Program-made: the position numbers and the translations under genes
Assembly: GCF_009938165.1 (NCBI RefSeq)
Contig: NZ_AP019649.1
Coordinates: forward strand, 1,860,001 to 1,924,000
Direction of reading: 5' to 3'
DNA length: 64,000 bases
Source: Vibrio taketomensis
Lineage (GTDB): Bacteria; Pseudomonadota; Gammaproteobacteria; Enterobacterales; Vibrionaceae
The notes under the pieces: model-generated
What the model was told of the DNA's origin: nothing
What the model saw: the letters and a program-made list of their open reading frames with translations, nothing else
Database searches by the model: none
In this document: one piece after another, positions 29,076 through 39,647 of the stretch
Numbering within the stretch: position 1 is the first letter of the stretch
Layout of the letters: every line of letters starts with the position of its first letter

Positions 29076-30200
29076 ATGATCATTGGCGTACCTAAGGAAA
29101 TTAAGAACCACGAATACCGTGTCGGCATGATCCCAGCAAGCGTTCGCGAGCTCGTATCTCAAGGCCACCAAGTTTTAGTTGAAACCCAAGCCGGGGCAGG
29201 CATCGGATTTTCCGACGATGATTACATCGCTGTAGGCGCATCCATTCTTCCTACTGCTACAGACGTTTTCGCGCAAGCTGAAATGATTGTAAAGGTAAAA
29301 GAGCCTCAAGCAATCGAGCGAGCCATGCTGCGAGAAGGACAGATATTATTTACATATCTCCACCTAGCACCAGATTTTCCACAAACTGATGAGCTAATCA
29401 AGAGCAAAGCCGTCTGTATAGCCTATGAGACTGTAACAGATAATATGGGTCGCTTACCACTATTAGCACCAATGTCTGAAGTTGCTGGTCGTATGTCAAT
29501 ACAAGCTGGGGCACAAACCCTAGAAAAATCTCATGGTGGCTGCGGCCTCTTGCTTGGCGGGGTTCCTGGCGTAGAACCGGCTAAGATTGTCGTCATTGGT
29601 GGTGGTGTTGTAGGTGCAAACGCCGCAAGAATGGCCGTTGGTTTGCGTGCTGATGTAACGATTCTTGATCGAAATATCGACACACTTCGCAAATTAGACG
29701 AAGAGTTTCAAGGTCGGGCAAAAGTTGTTTATTCAACAGAAGATGCTATCGAGAAGCACGTTCTCGCCGCCGATTTAGTGATTGGTGCTGTTTTGATCCC
29801 TGGAGCCGCTGCGCCGAAACTCGTTACCAAAGCGCATATTGCAAAAATGAAACCAGGGGCAGCCATTGTCGATGTGGCGATAGATCAAGGCGGCTGCTTT
29901 GAAACTTCTCACGCTACGACCCATGCAGACCCAACTTATATCATCGATGATGTGGTGCATTACTGCGTAGCCAACATGCCTGGTGCGGTAGCACGAACGT
30001 CTACCTTTGCGCTAAACAACGCAACATTACCTTATATCGTCAAACTGGCTAATAAAGGCTATCGCCAAGCGCTACTCGAAGACCAAGGATTCCTCGAAGG
30101 CTTGAACGTAATACATGGAAAAGTCACTTGTAGAGAAGTGGCAGAGACATTCAACCTCGAATACGTAGAGGCTGAAAAAGCAATTGCTATGCACAGCTAG
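29076..30200 (+). CDS. ald: Ald, alanine dehydrogenase
   Basis: A 374-residue NAD-dependent L-alanine dehydrogenase (alanine + NAD+ to pyruvate + NH4+ + NADH). The start [18 protein letters not shown] contains the pyruvate-binding Arg15. The Rossmann loop is [18 protein letters not shown] (about 170-187), and the catalytic region has [12 protein letters not shown] and the family signature [14 protein letters not shown] precedes the ATG. It is divergent from lrp, suggesting Lrp control. Confidence 0.97.
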   Translation: MIIGVPKEIKNHEYRVGMIPASVRELVSQGHQVLVETQAGAGIGFSDDDYIAVGASILPTATDVFAQAEMIVKVKEPQAIERAMLREGQILFTYLHLAPDFPQTDELIKSKAVCIAYETVTDNMGRLPLLAPMSEVAGRMSIQAGAQTLEKSHGGCGLLLGGVPGVEPAKIVVIGGGVVGANAARMAVGLRADVTILDRNIDTLRKLDEEFQGRAKVVYSTEDAIEKHVLAADLVIGAVLIPGAAAPKLVTKAHIAKMKPGAAIVDVAIDQGGCFETSHATTHADPTYIIDDVVHYCVANMPGAVARTSTFALNNATLPYIVKLANKGYRQALLEDQGFLEGLNVIHGKVTCREVAETFNLEYVEAEKAIAMHS

Positions 30201-30263
30201 GAAATAGAACTTCTAAGTGCAGAAGGCGTGAACACAACGCGTATCACGTAGTCGTGAGATACG

Positions 30264-30295
30264 AAAAAGGTTGGCATTAGCCAACCTTTTTGTTT
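30264..30295. terminator. Terminator after ald
   Basis: AAAAAGGTTGGC-ATTA-GCCAACCTTTTT is symmetrical and can serve ald and the converging yfbV. Confidence 0.9.
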
Positions 30296-30355
30296 ATTCG
30301 TATTTATTTGAGGGTGAGGCTGAGCCGAGCTGCCTATCCTCTTAAACACTCCACG

Positions 30356-30808
30356 TTAGAACCATCTCTCTAACGATGTCTTATCCAACTGACGAAATGC
30401 ACGGTTAAGAAGTTGCGCCAATTCTTTGTAGCGCGGACGCGATTTCATCGGTTCTAACGCAAAACCACTTTCAACAATCTTATGGTGAATTTCTCGGTAC
30501 CACCCAGCGAGTGCTGGAGGTAACTGTGTATTTGAGCGATTACCTAACCACCACATACCTTGCACCGGCATACTGATAGCAAACAATGCAACAATCACTG
30601 CCTGAGGCAACGCTTGGAAATTAGAAAAGGCCATTTGAGTCAACACACTGATAGCCGCGACTGCTGGCATCACTTTCATGCCAAAGCGAGTGGCTTTGAT
30701 GATGCGCTGCTCTGGAAACAGTTGCGCAAGCTCTTTTCGCATCGGCCAAGTATCCATGTACTTTTGACCGTCACGTAAGCTGTGAACGATACCGACTTTA
30801 TTATTCAT
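30356..30808 (-). CDS. yfbV: YfbV (UPF0208) membrane protein
   Basis: A 150-residue protein with two central membrane segments (about 47-67 and 70-90), a basic N-terminus ([22 protein letters not shown] split here by the Met) and a C-terminal cytosolic tail ([19 protein letters not shown]). It matches the UPF0208/YfbV family, which is linked in E. coli to Ter-macrodomain organisation. It is divergent from ackA, the standard gammaproteobacterial arrangement. Confidence 0.92.
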   Translation of the reverse strand: MNNKVGIVHSLRDGQKYMDTWPMRKELAQLFPEQRIIKATRFGMKVMPAVAAISVLTQMAFSNFQALPQAVIVALFAISMPVQGMWWLGNRSNTQLPPALAGWYREIHHKIVESGFALEPMKSRPRYKELAQLLNRAFRQLDKTSLERWF

Positions 30809-30990
30809 AATACTTTCTCACTTCCAGTTTAGGGCGACTCACTAAAAAGAGTTGAAAGATTCAACTAAACGCGTAAAATTTGACTAAAGTTAATATTCTT
30901 TCAAAATTTTTTGTTATATTGCTTTATTATCGCTATCCTTGGCACACCCTCAATCTCATTGTTGCTCTTATTTACAATTTAGGCAACTGT

Positions 30991-31047
30991 GAGGTTCGTC
31001 TGCAAGGATTGCACAAGTTGATTGCTTGGTAAAGCAACCTCCTTTTT
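30991..31047 (+). terminator. Branched terminator-like structure in the ackA leader
   Basis: The outer stem is GAGGTT (30991-30996) with AACCTC (31036-31041), the inner stems are GCAA/TTGC and GCTT/AAGC, then C-T5. It is a good candidate for the 3' end of a short transcript. Confidence 0.45.
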
Positions 31048-31179
31048 ATATACGGATTTAAAGTTTTTTAGTTGCAAGTAGTACGCAGTTAATAGAAGAC
31101 TCGTCTATTCTTGTGATTGATTTTCATCCTAACTGATTTTGATATCTAATGATTGAAAATCAGAGCTGGGGATAAGCAT

Positions 31180-31212
31180 AAAGGTTCACTTCTAATGAAT
31201 GTGAGCCTTTTT
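31180..31212 (+). terminator. Second terminator-like hairpin, 61 bp before ackA
   Basis: AAAGGTTCAC pairs with GTGAGCCTTT (one G-U) and five T follow. Transcripts started upstream would have to read through it to reach ackA. Confidence 0.55.
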
Positions 31213-31273
31213 ACGATAAGCCAGCACTGCTTTTTGATTACAGATAACTCAGACGATTAACAGGTAGTCATAC

Positions 31274-32470
31274 ATGTCTAAGCTAGTTTTAGTTTTAAAC
31301 TGCGGTAGTTCTTCTCTTAAGTTCGCTATTGTTGATGCAGAAACAGGTGCAGAGCACCTAACAGGTCTTGCAGAGTGTCTAGGTCTTCCAGAAGCTCGTA
31401 TGAAGTGGAAACTTGACGGCAAGCACGAAGCTCAACTCGGTGCGGGCGCAGCTCACGAAGAAGCACTAGCGTTCATGGTAGAAACTATTCTTGCTTCTAA
31501 GCCAGAGCTTAAAGAGAACCTAGGCGCGATCGGTCACCGTATCGTACACGGTGGCGAGCAGTTCACTCAATCAGCTCTAATCACTGATGAAGTTCTTAAA
31601 GGTATTCAAGACGCTGCGACTTTCGCACCTCTTCACAACCCAGCACACCTAATCGGTATCGAAGCTGCGAAACACAACTTCCCAGAGCTTCAAAACGTTG
31701 CTGTATTTGACACTGCGTTCCACCAAACTATGCCTGAAGAGTCTTTCCTATACGCTCTTCCATACAAACTATACAAAGAGCACGGCATCCGTCGTTACGG
31801 CATGCACGGTACTTCACACCTATTCATCACTCGTGAAGTTGCTAACCTACTAGACAAGCCAGTTGAAGAAGTAAACATCATCAACTGTCACCTAGGTAAC
31901 GGTGCTTCTGTATGTGCAATCAAGAACGGTCAATCTGTAGATACTTCTATGGGTCTAACTCCTCTTGAAGGTCTAGTAATGGGTACTCGTTGTGGTGACA
32001 TCGACCCAGCTATCGTATTCCACCTACACGACGCTCTAGGTTACTCTGTTGAAGAAATCAACAACATGCTAACTAAAGAGTCTGGTCTTGCTGGTCTAAC
32101 TGAAGTGACTTCTGACTGTCGTTTCGTTGAAGACAACTACGGTGAGAAAGAAGAAGCAACTCGTGCGATGGACGTATTCTGCCACCGCCTAGCTAAATAC
32201 GTAGCTGGTTACACTGCTTCTATGGAAGGTCGTCTAGACGCAATCACTTTCACTGGCGGTATCGGCGAGAACTCTGGCCCAATCCGTGAAATGGTTCTTA
32301 ACCGTCTAGCTATCTTCGGTATCGAAGTAGACAGCGAAGCTAACCTTAAAGCACGTTTCGGTGGTGAAGGTACTATCACTACTGCAAACAGCCGCATCCC
32401 AGCGATGGTTATCTCTACTAACGAAGAGCTAGTTATCGCAGAAGACACAGCGCGTCTAGCTGGTCTTTAA
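31274..32470 (+). CDS. ackA: AckA, acetate kinase
   Basis: A 398-residue acetate kinase interconverting acetyl phosphate + ADP and acetate + ATP. The family motifs are [13 protein letters not shown] at the N-terminus, [11 protein letters not shown] (about 95), DTAFHQTMP (about 151), [19 protein letters not shown] and the C-terminal FTGGIGENS. Codon use is extremely biased (CTA/CTT, GGT, CGT, ATC), as in a highly expressed gene. pta follows after a strong hairpin. Confidence 0.98.
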   Translation: MSKLVLVLNCGSSSLKFAIVDAETGAEHLTGLAECLGLPEARMKWKLDGKHEAQLGAGAAHEEALAFMVETILASKPELKENLGAIGHRIVHGGEQFTQSALITDEVLKGIQDAATFAPLHNPAHLIGIEAAKHNFPELQNVAVFDTAFHQTMPEESFLYALPYKLYKEHGIRRYGMHGTSHLFITREVANLLDKPVEEVNIINCHLGNGASVCAIKNGQSVDTSMGLTPLEGLVMGTRCGDIDPAIVFHLHDALGYSVEEINNMLTKESGLAGLTEVTSDCRFVEDNYGEKEEATRAMDVFCHRLAKYVAGYTASMEGRLDAITFTGGIGENSGPIREMVLNRLAIFGIEVDSEANLKARFGGEGTITTANSRIPAMVISTNEELVIAEDTARLAGL

Positions 32471-32477
32471 TCGAATT

Positions 32478-32511
32478 AACTGGCTAGCCATCGGCTAGCC
32501 AGTTTTCTTCT
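32478..32511 (+). terminator. Strong hairpin between ackA and pta
   Basis: AACTGGCTAGCC-ATC-GGCTAGCCAGTT is a perfect 12-bp stem followed by TTCTTCT. It would reduce pta relative to ackA expression or require a pta promoter in the next 90 bp. Confidence 0.7.
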
Positions 32512-32601
32512 AGATTAAGCAAAAGGGGCTCAGTACGTTTCTATGCGTAAACGCAGAATCGTAATTGGGCTTTATTTCCAATAATGAAAGGTAATTAGTC
32601 G

Positions 32602-34755
32602 ATGTCTCGTACTATTATGCTTATCCCTGCAAGTGCTGGTGTTGGTCTTACTAGCGTAAGCATGGGTGTTATCCGCGCAATGGAGCGCAAGGGTGTTAAG
32701 GTTTCTTTCTACAAACCAATCGCACAGCCACGCTCTGGCGGCGATCAACCTGATCTAACTTCAACTATCGTTAGCCGTAACAGCGATTTGAAGATTGGTA
32801 CTCCAATGCAAATGTCTGTTGCTGAAAGCCTAATCGGTAACGACAACATGGACGAGCTACTAGAAACTGTTGTTGAACGTTACAACCAAATCAATAAAGA
32901 TGCAGACGTAACGCTAATCGAAGGTCTAGTTCCTACTCGTAAGCACCCATTTGCAAACCAAGTGAACGCGGAAATCGCGGCAACACTTGGCGCAGAAATC
33001 GTTCTAGTTACAACTCCAGGTCTTGATAACCCAGCTCAACTTAAAGAGCGTATCGAAGTAGCATGTTCTAACTTCGGCGGTACTAAGAACAAGAACATCT
33101 CTGGCGTTATCATCAACAAGCTAAATGCACCTGTTGACGAAGCTGGCCGTACACGTCCAGACCTATCTGAAATCTTTGACGATGCAGATCACGCACAACA
33201 AAACGAAATGAAAGTGATGGAAATCTTCAACACTTCTCCAATTCGTGTACTTGGTTGCGTGCCATGGAACATTGATCTAATCGCAACTCGTGCGGTAGAC
33301 ATGGCTTCTCACCTAAACGCTGACATCATCAACGCTGGTGATATCAACACTCGTCGCATCAAGAGCATCACGTTCTGTGCACGTTCACTACCTAACATGA
33401 TTGAGCACTTCAAACCAGGTTCTCTACTTGTTACTTCAGCTGACCGTCCAGACGTAATCGTTGCAGCAGCACTTGCAGCAATGAACGGCGTTGAGATCGG
33501 TGCAGTTCTTCTTACTGGCGGTTACGATATCCCTGAAGAAATCGTTGGTCTATGTAAGCCTGCATTTGAAACTGGCCTACCAATTTTCAAAGCACAAGGT
33601 AACACTTGGCAGACTTCACTGAACCTACAAAGCTTCAGCATCGAAGTTCCTGCAGACGACAAAGAGCGTATCGAATTCATCAACGATCACGTTGCAGGTC
33701 ACATCGACGGCAACTGGATCGAGTCTTTGACTGAAGGCACTCAAAAATCTCGTCGCCTAAGCCCACCAGCATTCCGTTACCAACTAACTGAATTTGCTCG
33801 TAAAGCTGGCAAACGCATCGTTCTTCCAGAAGGTGATGAGCCACGTACAGTGAAAGCGGCTGCAATCTGTGCTGAGCGCGGTATCGCAGAATGTGTGCTT
33901 CTAGGTAACCCTGACGAAATCCGTCGCGTTGCTGAGCAACAAGGCGTAACACTAGGTGCTGGCGTAACTATCATCAACTCTGATGAAGTTCGTGAAAACT
34001 ACGTAGCTCGTCTAGTTGAGCTACGTGGCGCGAAAGGTATGACTGAAGTAGTGGCTCGTGAGAAACTACAAGATTCAGTATTCCTAGGCACTATGATGCT
34101 TGAGAACGACGAAGTTGACGGCCTAGTATCTGGCGCAGTTCACACAACTGCGAACACTATCGTTCCTCCGTTCCAAATCATCAAGACTGCGCCTGATGCG
34201 TCAATCGTATCTTCAGTATTCTTCATGCTACTACCTGACCAAGTATTGGTTTACGGTGACTGTGCGATCAACCCAGATCCAACAGCTGAACAGCTTGCTG
34301 AAATTGCTATCCAATCTGCTGACTCTGCAGCAGCATTTGGTATCGAACCACGCGTAGCAATGATCTCTTACTCTACTGGTGAATCTGGTAAGGGTGCAGA
34401 CGTTGATAAAGTACGTGAAGCAACTAAGATCGCTCAAGAGAAACGTCCTGATCTAATCATCGACGGTCCTCTACAATACGACGCAGCAATCATGGAAAAC
34501 GTAGCGGCTTCTAAAGCGCCTAACTCTCCAGTTGCAGGTAAAGCGACAGTATTCGTATTCCCAGACCTAAACACTGGTAACACGACTTACAAAGCGGTAC
34601 AACGTTCAGCTGACCTAGTATCTATCGGTCCAATGCTGCAAGGTATGCGCAAGCCTGTAAACGACTTGTCTCGTGGTGCACTAGTAGACGATATCGTGTA
34701 CACAGTAGCTCTAACGGCTATCCAAGCAGACCAAGCGGCACAAGCTGCTAAATAA
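32602..34755 (+). CDS. pta: Pta, phosphate acetyltransferase (long type)
   Basis: A 717-residue three-domain enzyme converting acetyl-CoA + phosphate to acetyl phosphate + CoA. It has an N-terminal P-loop-like BioD-related domain ([19 protein letters not shown]), a central DRTGG domain (about 215-330) and a C-terminal PTA_PTB catalytic domain from about 390 ([19 protein letters not shown]) to the end. Codon use is as biased as in ackA. With ackA it forms the acetate overflow/acetyl-phosphate pathway. A terminator follows. Confidence 0.98.
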   Translation: MSRTIMLIPASAGVGLTSVSMGVIRAMERKGVKVSFYKPIAQPRSGGDQPDLTSTIVSRNSDLKIGTPMQMSVAESLIGNDNMDELLETVVERYNQINKDADVTLIEGLVPTRKHPFANQVNAEIAATLGAEIVLVTTPGLDNPAQLKERIEVACSNFGGTKNKNISGVIINKLNAPVDEAGRTRPDLSEIFDDADHAQQNEMKVMEIFNTSPIRVLGCVPWNIDLIATRAVDMASHLNADIINAGDINTRRIKSITFCARSLPNMIEHFKPGSLLVTSADRPDVIVAAALAAMNGVEIGAVLLTGGYDIPEEIVGLCKPAFETGLPIFKAQGNTWQTSLNLQSFSIEVPADDKERIEFINDHVAGHIDGNWIESLTEGTQKSRRLSPPAFRYQLTEFARKAGKRIVLPEGDEPRTVKAAAICAERGIAECVLLGNPDEIRRVAEQQGVTLGAGVTIINSDEVRENYVARLVELRGAKGMTEVVAREKLQDSVFLGTMMLENDEVDGLVSGAVHTTANTIVPPFQIIKTAPDASIVSSVFFMLLPDQVLVYGDCAINPDPTAEQLAEIAIQSADSAAAFGIEPRVAMISYSTGESGKGADVDKVREATKIAQEKRPDLIIDGPLQYDAAIMENVAASKAPNSPVAGKATVFVFPDLNTGNTTYKAVQRSADLVSIGPMLQGMRKPVNDLSRGALVDDIVYTVALTAIQADQAAQAAK

Positions 34756-34785
34756 TTACGCCTAACTATTTTAGTTAAGTAATTG

Positions 34786-34819
34786 AAAAGCCTCCGCATA
34801 GTGGAGGCTTTTTGTTTTT
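34786..34819. terminator. Terminator after pta
   Basis: AAAAGCCTCC-GCATAGT-GGAGGCTTTTT is followed by more T, 30 bp after the stop. Confidence 0.92.
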
Positions 34820-34855
34820 CAGAGCAATATAGATTTTGTCACATACTGGCAAATG

Positions 34856-36129
34856 CTAGTTTAACAACACAAACGTTAACGCCCCTACCCCAACACAGCC
34901 AACCATCACCGGTGAGACTAAGCGCCAAAGCGCGCGATCGCCAATGCTAATCACCATCCCCATTTTGACAATAGTATTGACCGAAGCGGCAATAAGTATC
35001 CCCAGAGCGGCGGTATTCACATCCAAGTAACCAGTACTTTGACGTCCAAGTGCTAACGAGATTGCATCAACATCCGTAATACCGGACAGCGCAGCTAAAA
35101 TCAGCGTACCCGTATCACCAAACCATTGCGACAACGCATGAGACAGCAGCATGATCACAGCCAGTATCACACCGAAAAACAACGCAGATTGCAACGCTAA
35201 CGGATTCGATTGCTCTTTCGGCTGCTCAACATGACCAATTTGACTAGTACGCCATATCCACCAAGCAGGCACATATAGAGCCACCATCATCACGGTAACA
35301 ATCGGCCACAACAGCTTAACTAAGTGCGGATTAATCACGGAGAGCACAATAATCAGACGAGGAAACATGGTGCCGCAACTGAGCAAAATGCCACTCGCTA
35401 AAAGCGGGCTTATGCCTTGTTGATTACGGGAAAGGTGCGAGAACTGCAATGTTAGCGCCGTGGATGAACTTAAACCGGCAAATACGGATGTGAATAAAAT
35501 GCCCCGCTTAGCACCACCAATCTTAATCGCAAAATAACCGACAAACGAGATGCTGGCGATCAGAACCACCATCCACCAAATCTCATAGGATTAAGAGCCT
35601 GCCAAGGACCAAAGCCTTGATTAGGCAACAATGGCAGCAGCACGATAGAAATCAGCAATAAACGCAGCGCCGCATCCAGTTCGTACTCTTGCAATTTTTG
35701 TAACGCCTGATGCAGCTCTTTTTTGTTATCCAACACCACCGCAGTGATCACTGCCGCCGCTGCCGCGAGTACCGCTTGACCCGATACCGCCAGCACGCCA
35801 AGCACATAAGTGACGATTAAGCTCACCACACCTGTAATACTGATGTCGTCACTCTTTTTCTGCTGAATAACAAAGGCAATACACGCCAACATCACCAAAG
35901 CAATAAGGACAAAACCAATTAACAGCGGAGAGTAGAGATCACCGACAATCCCGACCAAACCACCAAGTAGTCCCACCAATGAGAAGGTGCGAATACCGGC
36001 AACCCGACTGCCTTCCACGCTATTGCGCATCACCCAACCACGCTGCGTGCCGACAATTGCACCAAGCAACAACGAAATAAATAGGTTCCAAATGGTGTGT
36101 TGTTCCGCCATCCACGTAGTTACTTCCAT
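34856..36129 (-). pseudogene. MgtC/SapB-DUF4010 membrane protein, split by a one-base frameshift
   Basis: Two minus-strand reading frames together make one family protein of about 425 residues. The upstream part (to 35560) has the MgtC/SapB-type N-terminus (NLFISLLLGAIVGTQRGW, SRVAGIRTFSLVGLLGGLVG) and ends ALNPMRFGGWWF-stop. The downstream part (from about 35586 to 34856) continues in the next frame as YEIWWMVVLIASISFVGYFAIK and carries the DUF4010 domain (GLSSSTALTLQF, GITDVDAISLALGR). Adding one base near 35587 restores LNP-YEIWW-MVVLI, a smooth join. About 12 membrane segments are predicted in total. Either a real recent lesion or a sequencing error. GTG 36135, ATG 36129 or an ATG eight codons in are all possible starts. 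Confidence 0.8.
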
Positions 36130-36299
36130 ACTCACCTACCTGTCGTCGCCGTATTCACATAGTTTAAGTGTATGTTTTTGGTGCTAAGGTTCTGTGAATT
36201 GGTTAATAATTCGCTGCCAGCTTGTTGAACAAGATCGCCAATTTGGTTGGCATATCACTGATTTTAAGCCCAAGCTTTAGCTGAAATGGAGGCGTTGAG

Positions 36300-36551
36300 A
36301 TGAAAAACGAATTGAACACCAGTAAGGTTTTGCAAGCTTACGAATGTGTGATGAACAATGGCACACCGACAGAGTTAGGAAAAATGTATCAGGGTGTTGA
36401 GGCATTTTCAGATTATGACGGCTACACCGTTTTTCTCCGTGGCAATGGGGTTGAGTTGCAAATTGGCTTTCACAACACTTACCAACTCAACTATGAACAC
36501 ACTAAGTTGCGTGACCAATTCCTAGCGAAAATCGCCACCATGGCGAAGTGA
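36300..36551 (+). CDS. DUF3081 small protein
   Basis: An 83-residue cytosolic protein of the DUF3081 family (VLQAYECVMNNGTPTELGKMYQGVEAFSDYDGYTVFL, then HNTYQLNYEH), common in Vibrio and relatives; no function is known. ATGGAGG lies upstream of the ATG at good spacing. It stands alone between a frameshifted membrane gene and a terminator. Confidence 0.85.
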   Translation: MKNELNTSKVLQAYECVMNNGTPTELGKMYQGVEAFSDYDGYTVFLRGNGVELQIGFHNTYQLNYEHTKLRDQFLAKIATMAK

Positions 36552-36555
36552 GACA

Positions 36556-36586
36556 AAAAAGCCACCGCAATTGCGGTGGCTTTGTC
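36556..36586. terminator. Terminator between the DUF3081 gene and the RND permease gene
   Basis: AAAGCCACCGC-AATT-GCGGTGGCTTT has A-rich left and T/G right flanks and serves both converging genes. Confidence 0.88.
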
Positions 36587-36599
36587 GATTAGTGAGCGA

Positions 36600-39500
36600 T
36601 TACTCTTCTACTCTCACTCTAAAGAACATAGCGTAGAACAGTGGGATGACCACCAAGGTCAGAATGGTTGCAAACAGCAGACCAAACATGATGGTTACCG
36701 CCATACTCTTAAAGAATGGGTCGATAAGTAACGGTGCCACACCTAAGATGGTGGTCACAGCGCCTAGCAGCACTGGACGGGCACGACTGGTCGCCGCATC
36801 AATAATGGCGAAATACGGTCGCTTACCTTGAGCAATCTCCACATCCGCCTGATCCACCAGTACAATCGCATTTTTCACCATCATACCAATCAAGCTTAGG
36901 AAACCAAGGATCGCCATAAACTCGAATGGGGTTTGGAATACAATCAGACCAAAGGTCACACCAATGACTGCCAACGGTGCGGTTAACCAAATAACCAAAG
37001 GCTGACGGACGGCGTTAAACATAAACAGCACCGACAGAATCATGGCAGTAAAGCCGTATGGCGCTGATATAACCAAACCAACGTTGGCATCTTTTGACGC
37101 TTTATACTCACCGTACCAAGTTAAAGTGTAACCAGGTGGCAATTCCATCGCTTCAATCTTGCTGCGTACATCGTTAAACGCATCAGCAGTCAACACGCCT
37201 GGCGCAGGGTCAGCTTGAACGAGAATCGTTGGTATACGATCGATACGACGTAAAATCGCATCTTGCCATACCACATCCACCGAGTTTACCACTTGGCTAA
37301 CTGGCACAAATCCGCCAATCACATTGCTAAACACATCGGTGTTTTCAACCACGCGTTGATGATTACGTTCGTTCTCTGGTGCACGCACCACGATTGGAAT
37401 CAGATCATCACCTTCACGGTACACACCCACATTGCGGCCATTTAATGTTTGTGCGATAGCTTGGTTGATTTCTTGAGTCGTCAAACCGAGACGCTGCGCT
37501 TTTTCTGCTGAGTAAACTGGGCGAAGTACTGGTACTTGTTGACGCCAGTCATCTTGCACCGCAATTAGCTTAGGATCAGCATGCATAATCGCTTTCGCTT
37601 GCTCCGCTAATTGACGTAACACGGCGCTGTCAGGGCCTTTAAAGCCAGCTTCAATTTTCTTACCACCGCCACGACCAAGCATGAATTTCCATACTTTAAT
37701 CGACGCGTCTGGATATTTAGCAGAAAGCTCATCTTGCAGCTCTACCAATAACGGTGCGATCTTTTTGTAGTCATCGATATCAATCAATAACTGACCGTAA
37801 CTGGTATTGCGAGCCTCTGGTGCGTAGGTCAACATAAAGCGCAAACCACCACCACCGACAAACGTCGAGATATTCGTCACGCCCTCTTTGGCTTTCACAT
37901 CTTTCTCAATTTCACCCATCACACGCTCAGTGCGATAGATATCTGAGCCTTGCGGTAAGTAAACATCCACGACAAATTGCGCACGTTGAGAGTCAGGCAT
38001 AAAGCCCGCTGGAACATAACGTAAGCCGTAAATCGCTACCGCCATCACGCCGATGATCATCGATAACGTCATCATACGGTGGTGTAGAACCCACTGTAGC
38101 AATGCCTTGTACATGCGCATCATACGGCCAACTTTGACTTCACCTTTGCTTGCTTTGACTTTTAAGAAATCAAAACAAAGCATTGGGGTCACAGTCACGG
38201 CAAACACCCAGCTCAAGAACATGGAGTAAAGGATTACCCAAAATAGCGAGCCTGCATATTCGCCCATATCCGATGGAGATAGACCAATCGCACTAAAGGC
38301 AAAGATACCAACAACAGTACCGCCAAGCAGTGGCCATTTAGTTGAATCCACTACCTCAGAAACAATCGTTTCTTTGTCTTCTTCTGGATTTTGTTGCAGT
38401 CGCACCAAAATACCATCGGTCACCACGATAGCATTATCCACCAGCATACCGAGAGCGATGATCAACGCACCTAGAGAGATACGCTGCATCGCAATGTCTT
38501 CGATAAACATGATGCACAGCGTACCGGCTACGGTAAGTAGCAGTACAAAGCCGATGATGATGCCTGAGCGCACGCCCATAAACAGCAACAGCACGATAAA
38601 TACGATCGCAACCGCCGCAATCAGGTTATCTATAAAGTTAGCAACCGATGCACGAACCGAATCTGACTGAATCGAGATCTCATGCAGCTCCATGCCAAGT
38701 GGACGTTGACCATCAAGCTCTGCTAGACGCGCTTTGACCGCATCACCCATCTCAACGACGTTACCACCAGTCACGTTGGAGATACCAAAACCAATGGCAC
38801 GTTGACCGTTATAGCGCATCAGCATACCAGGAGGCTCTTGGTACCCACGAGTCACGGTCGCAATATCGCCCAAACGTAATACACGATTGTCGCTACCGAC
38901 ACCAATTTGTAGATTACGCAGATCTTCAAATGAGCCGATATTTGAACTTGGGATCACCGGAATACGCATATCACGCGTTTCGATTGAGCCTGCTACGGTT
39001 ACGATGTTTTGCTTTTGCAGCACTTGATACACTTGCTGCGCCGACATACCAAATGTTGCTAAACGCTCACTCGAAATCTCAACAAAGATAGTTTCATTTT
39101 GCTCTGCCAGTGTAGCGGTTTTGGCAACGCCCGGAACAAGCACAAGTTCACGACGTAATGTATCGACGTAATCTTGCAGTTGCTTTTGGGTATAGCCTTC
39201 ACCAGTCACGGCATAGAAAAGCGCGTACACATCGGCAAAGTCATCGTTAACGATCGAAGGACCCGCTCCCGGAGGTAATTGACGCTGCGCATCAGAAACC
39301 TTGCGGCGAAGTTTGTCCCATACCTGTTGTAGGTCAGCTGCGCTTTTGGCGAACTCAAGCTTGATCTCAACCGTTACCTCAGACATCCCCTGCTTCGATA
39401 CTGACTTAACTTCTTTCAGCTCTTGCAGCGATTGAACCGCACCTTCGATAACGTCGGTCACTTCATCCGACACTTCTTGTGCCGTCGCGCCAGAATAAGG

Positions 39501-39647
39501 CGTGTTAATCACCGCTTGGCGAATAACAAATTCCGGGTCTTCAAAACGACCTAACTTGAGGTAGCTGATATAGCCACCGAGCAAAATCAGACCAATCAGC
39601 ACCCATACGCTGGTGCGCTTGGCAATTGTATAACGAGCAATATTCAT
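36600..39647 (-). CDS. RND-family efflux permease
   Basis: A 1015-residue inner-membrane RND transporter. It has the standard 12 membrane segments with two large periplasmic loops, the N-terminal TM1 start (SVWVLIGLILLGGYISYLKL), the GALIIALGMLVDNAIVVTDG segment of TM4 with its proton-relay Asp, and the repeat-related MVKNAIVLVDQ in TM10. It is an HAE-type multidrug or toxic-compound pump; the substrate is unknown. Its ATG overlaps the stop of the upstream adaptor gene (TAATG). No outer-membrane channel gene is nearby, so it presumably uses TolC. Confidence 0.93.
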   Translation of the reverse strand: MNIARYTIAKRTSVWVLIGLILLGGYISYLKLGRFEDPEFVIRQAVINTPYSGATAQEVSDEVTDVIEGAVQSLQELKEVKSVSKQGMSEVTVEIKLEFAKSAADLQQVWDKLRRKVSDAQRQLPPGAGPSIVNDDFADVYALFYAVTGEGYTQKQLQDYVDTLRRELVLVPGVAKTATLAEQNETIFVEISSERLATFGMSAQQVYQVLQKQNIVTVAGSIETRDMRIPVIPSSNIGSFEDLRNLQIGVGSDNRVLRLGDIATVTRGYQEPPGMLMRYNGQRAIGFGISNVTGGNVVEMGDAVKARLAELDGQRPLGMELHEISIQSDSVRASVANFIDNLIAAVAIVFIVLLLFMGVRSGIIIGFVLLLTVAGTLCIMFIEDIAMQRISLGALIIALGMLVDNAIVVTDGILVRLQQNPEEDKETIVSEVVDSTKWPLLGGTVVGIFAFSAIGLSPSDMGEYAGSLFWVILYSMFLSWVFAVTVTPMLCFDFLKVKASKGEVKVGRMMRMYKALLQWVLHHRMMTLSMIIGVMAVAIYGLRYVPAGFMPDSQRAQFVVDVYLPQGSDIYRTERVMGEIEKDVKAKEGVTNISTFVGGGGLRFMLTYAPEARNTSYGQLLIDIDDYKKIAPLLVELQDELSAKYPDASIKVWKFMLGRGGGKKIEAGFKGPDSAVLRQLAEQAKAIMHADPKLIAVQDDWRQQVPVLRPVYSAEKAQRLGLTTQEINQAIAQTLNGRNVGVYREGDDLIPIVVRAPENERNHQRVVENTDVFSNVIGGFVPVSQVVNSVDVVWQDAILRRIDRIPTILVQADPAPGVLTADAFNDVRSKIEAMELPPGYTLTWYGEYKASKDANVGLVISAPYGFTAMILSVLFMFNAVRQPLVIWLTAPLAVIGVTFGLIVFQTPFEFMAILGFLSLIGMMVKNAIVLVDQADVEIAQGKRPYFAIIDAATSRARPVLLGAVTTILGVAPLLIDPFFKSMAVTIMFGLLFATILTLVVIPLFYAMFFRVRVEE

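Larger units (their letters stand above)
30809..31273 (+). other. Structured ackA leader / candidate small RNA region
   Basis: 465 bp between yfbV and ackA with no open frame. At least five hairpins lie in a row on the plus strand: GTTGC/GCAAC (30961-30987); a branched one bounded by GAGGTT/AACCTC with a T5 tail (30991-31047); AATAGA/TCTATT (31091-31109); TGATTTTCA/TGAAAATCA (31118-31162); and AAAGGTTCAC/GTGAGCCTTT with a T5 tail (31180-31212). CAACT (30984-30988) can also pair with AGTTG (31016-31020), which would compete with the second structure. It could be an attenuated leader or one or two small RNAs. Confidence 0.45.
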
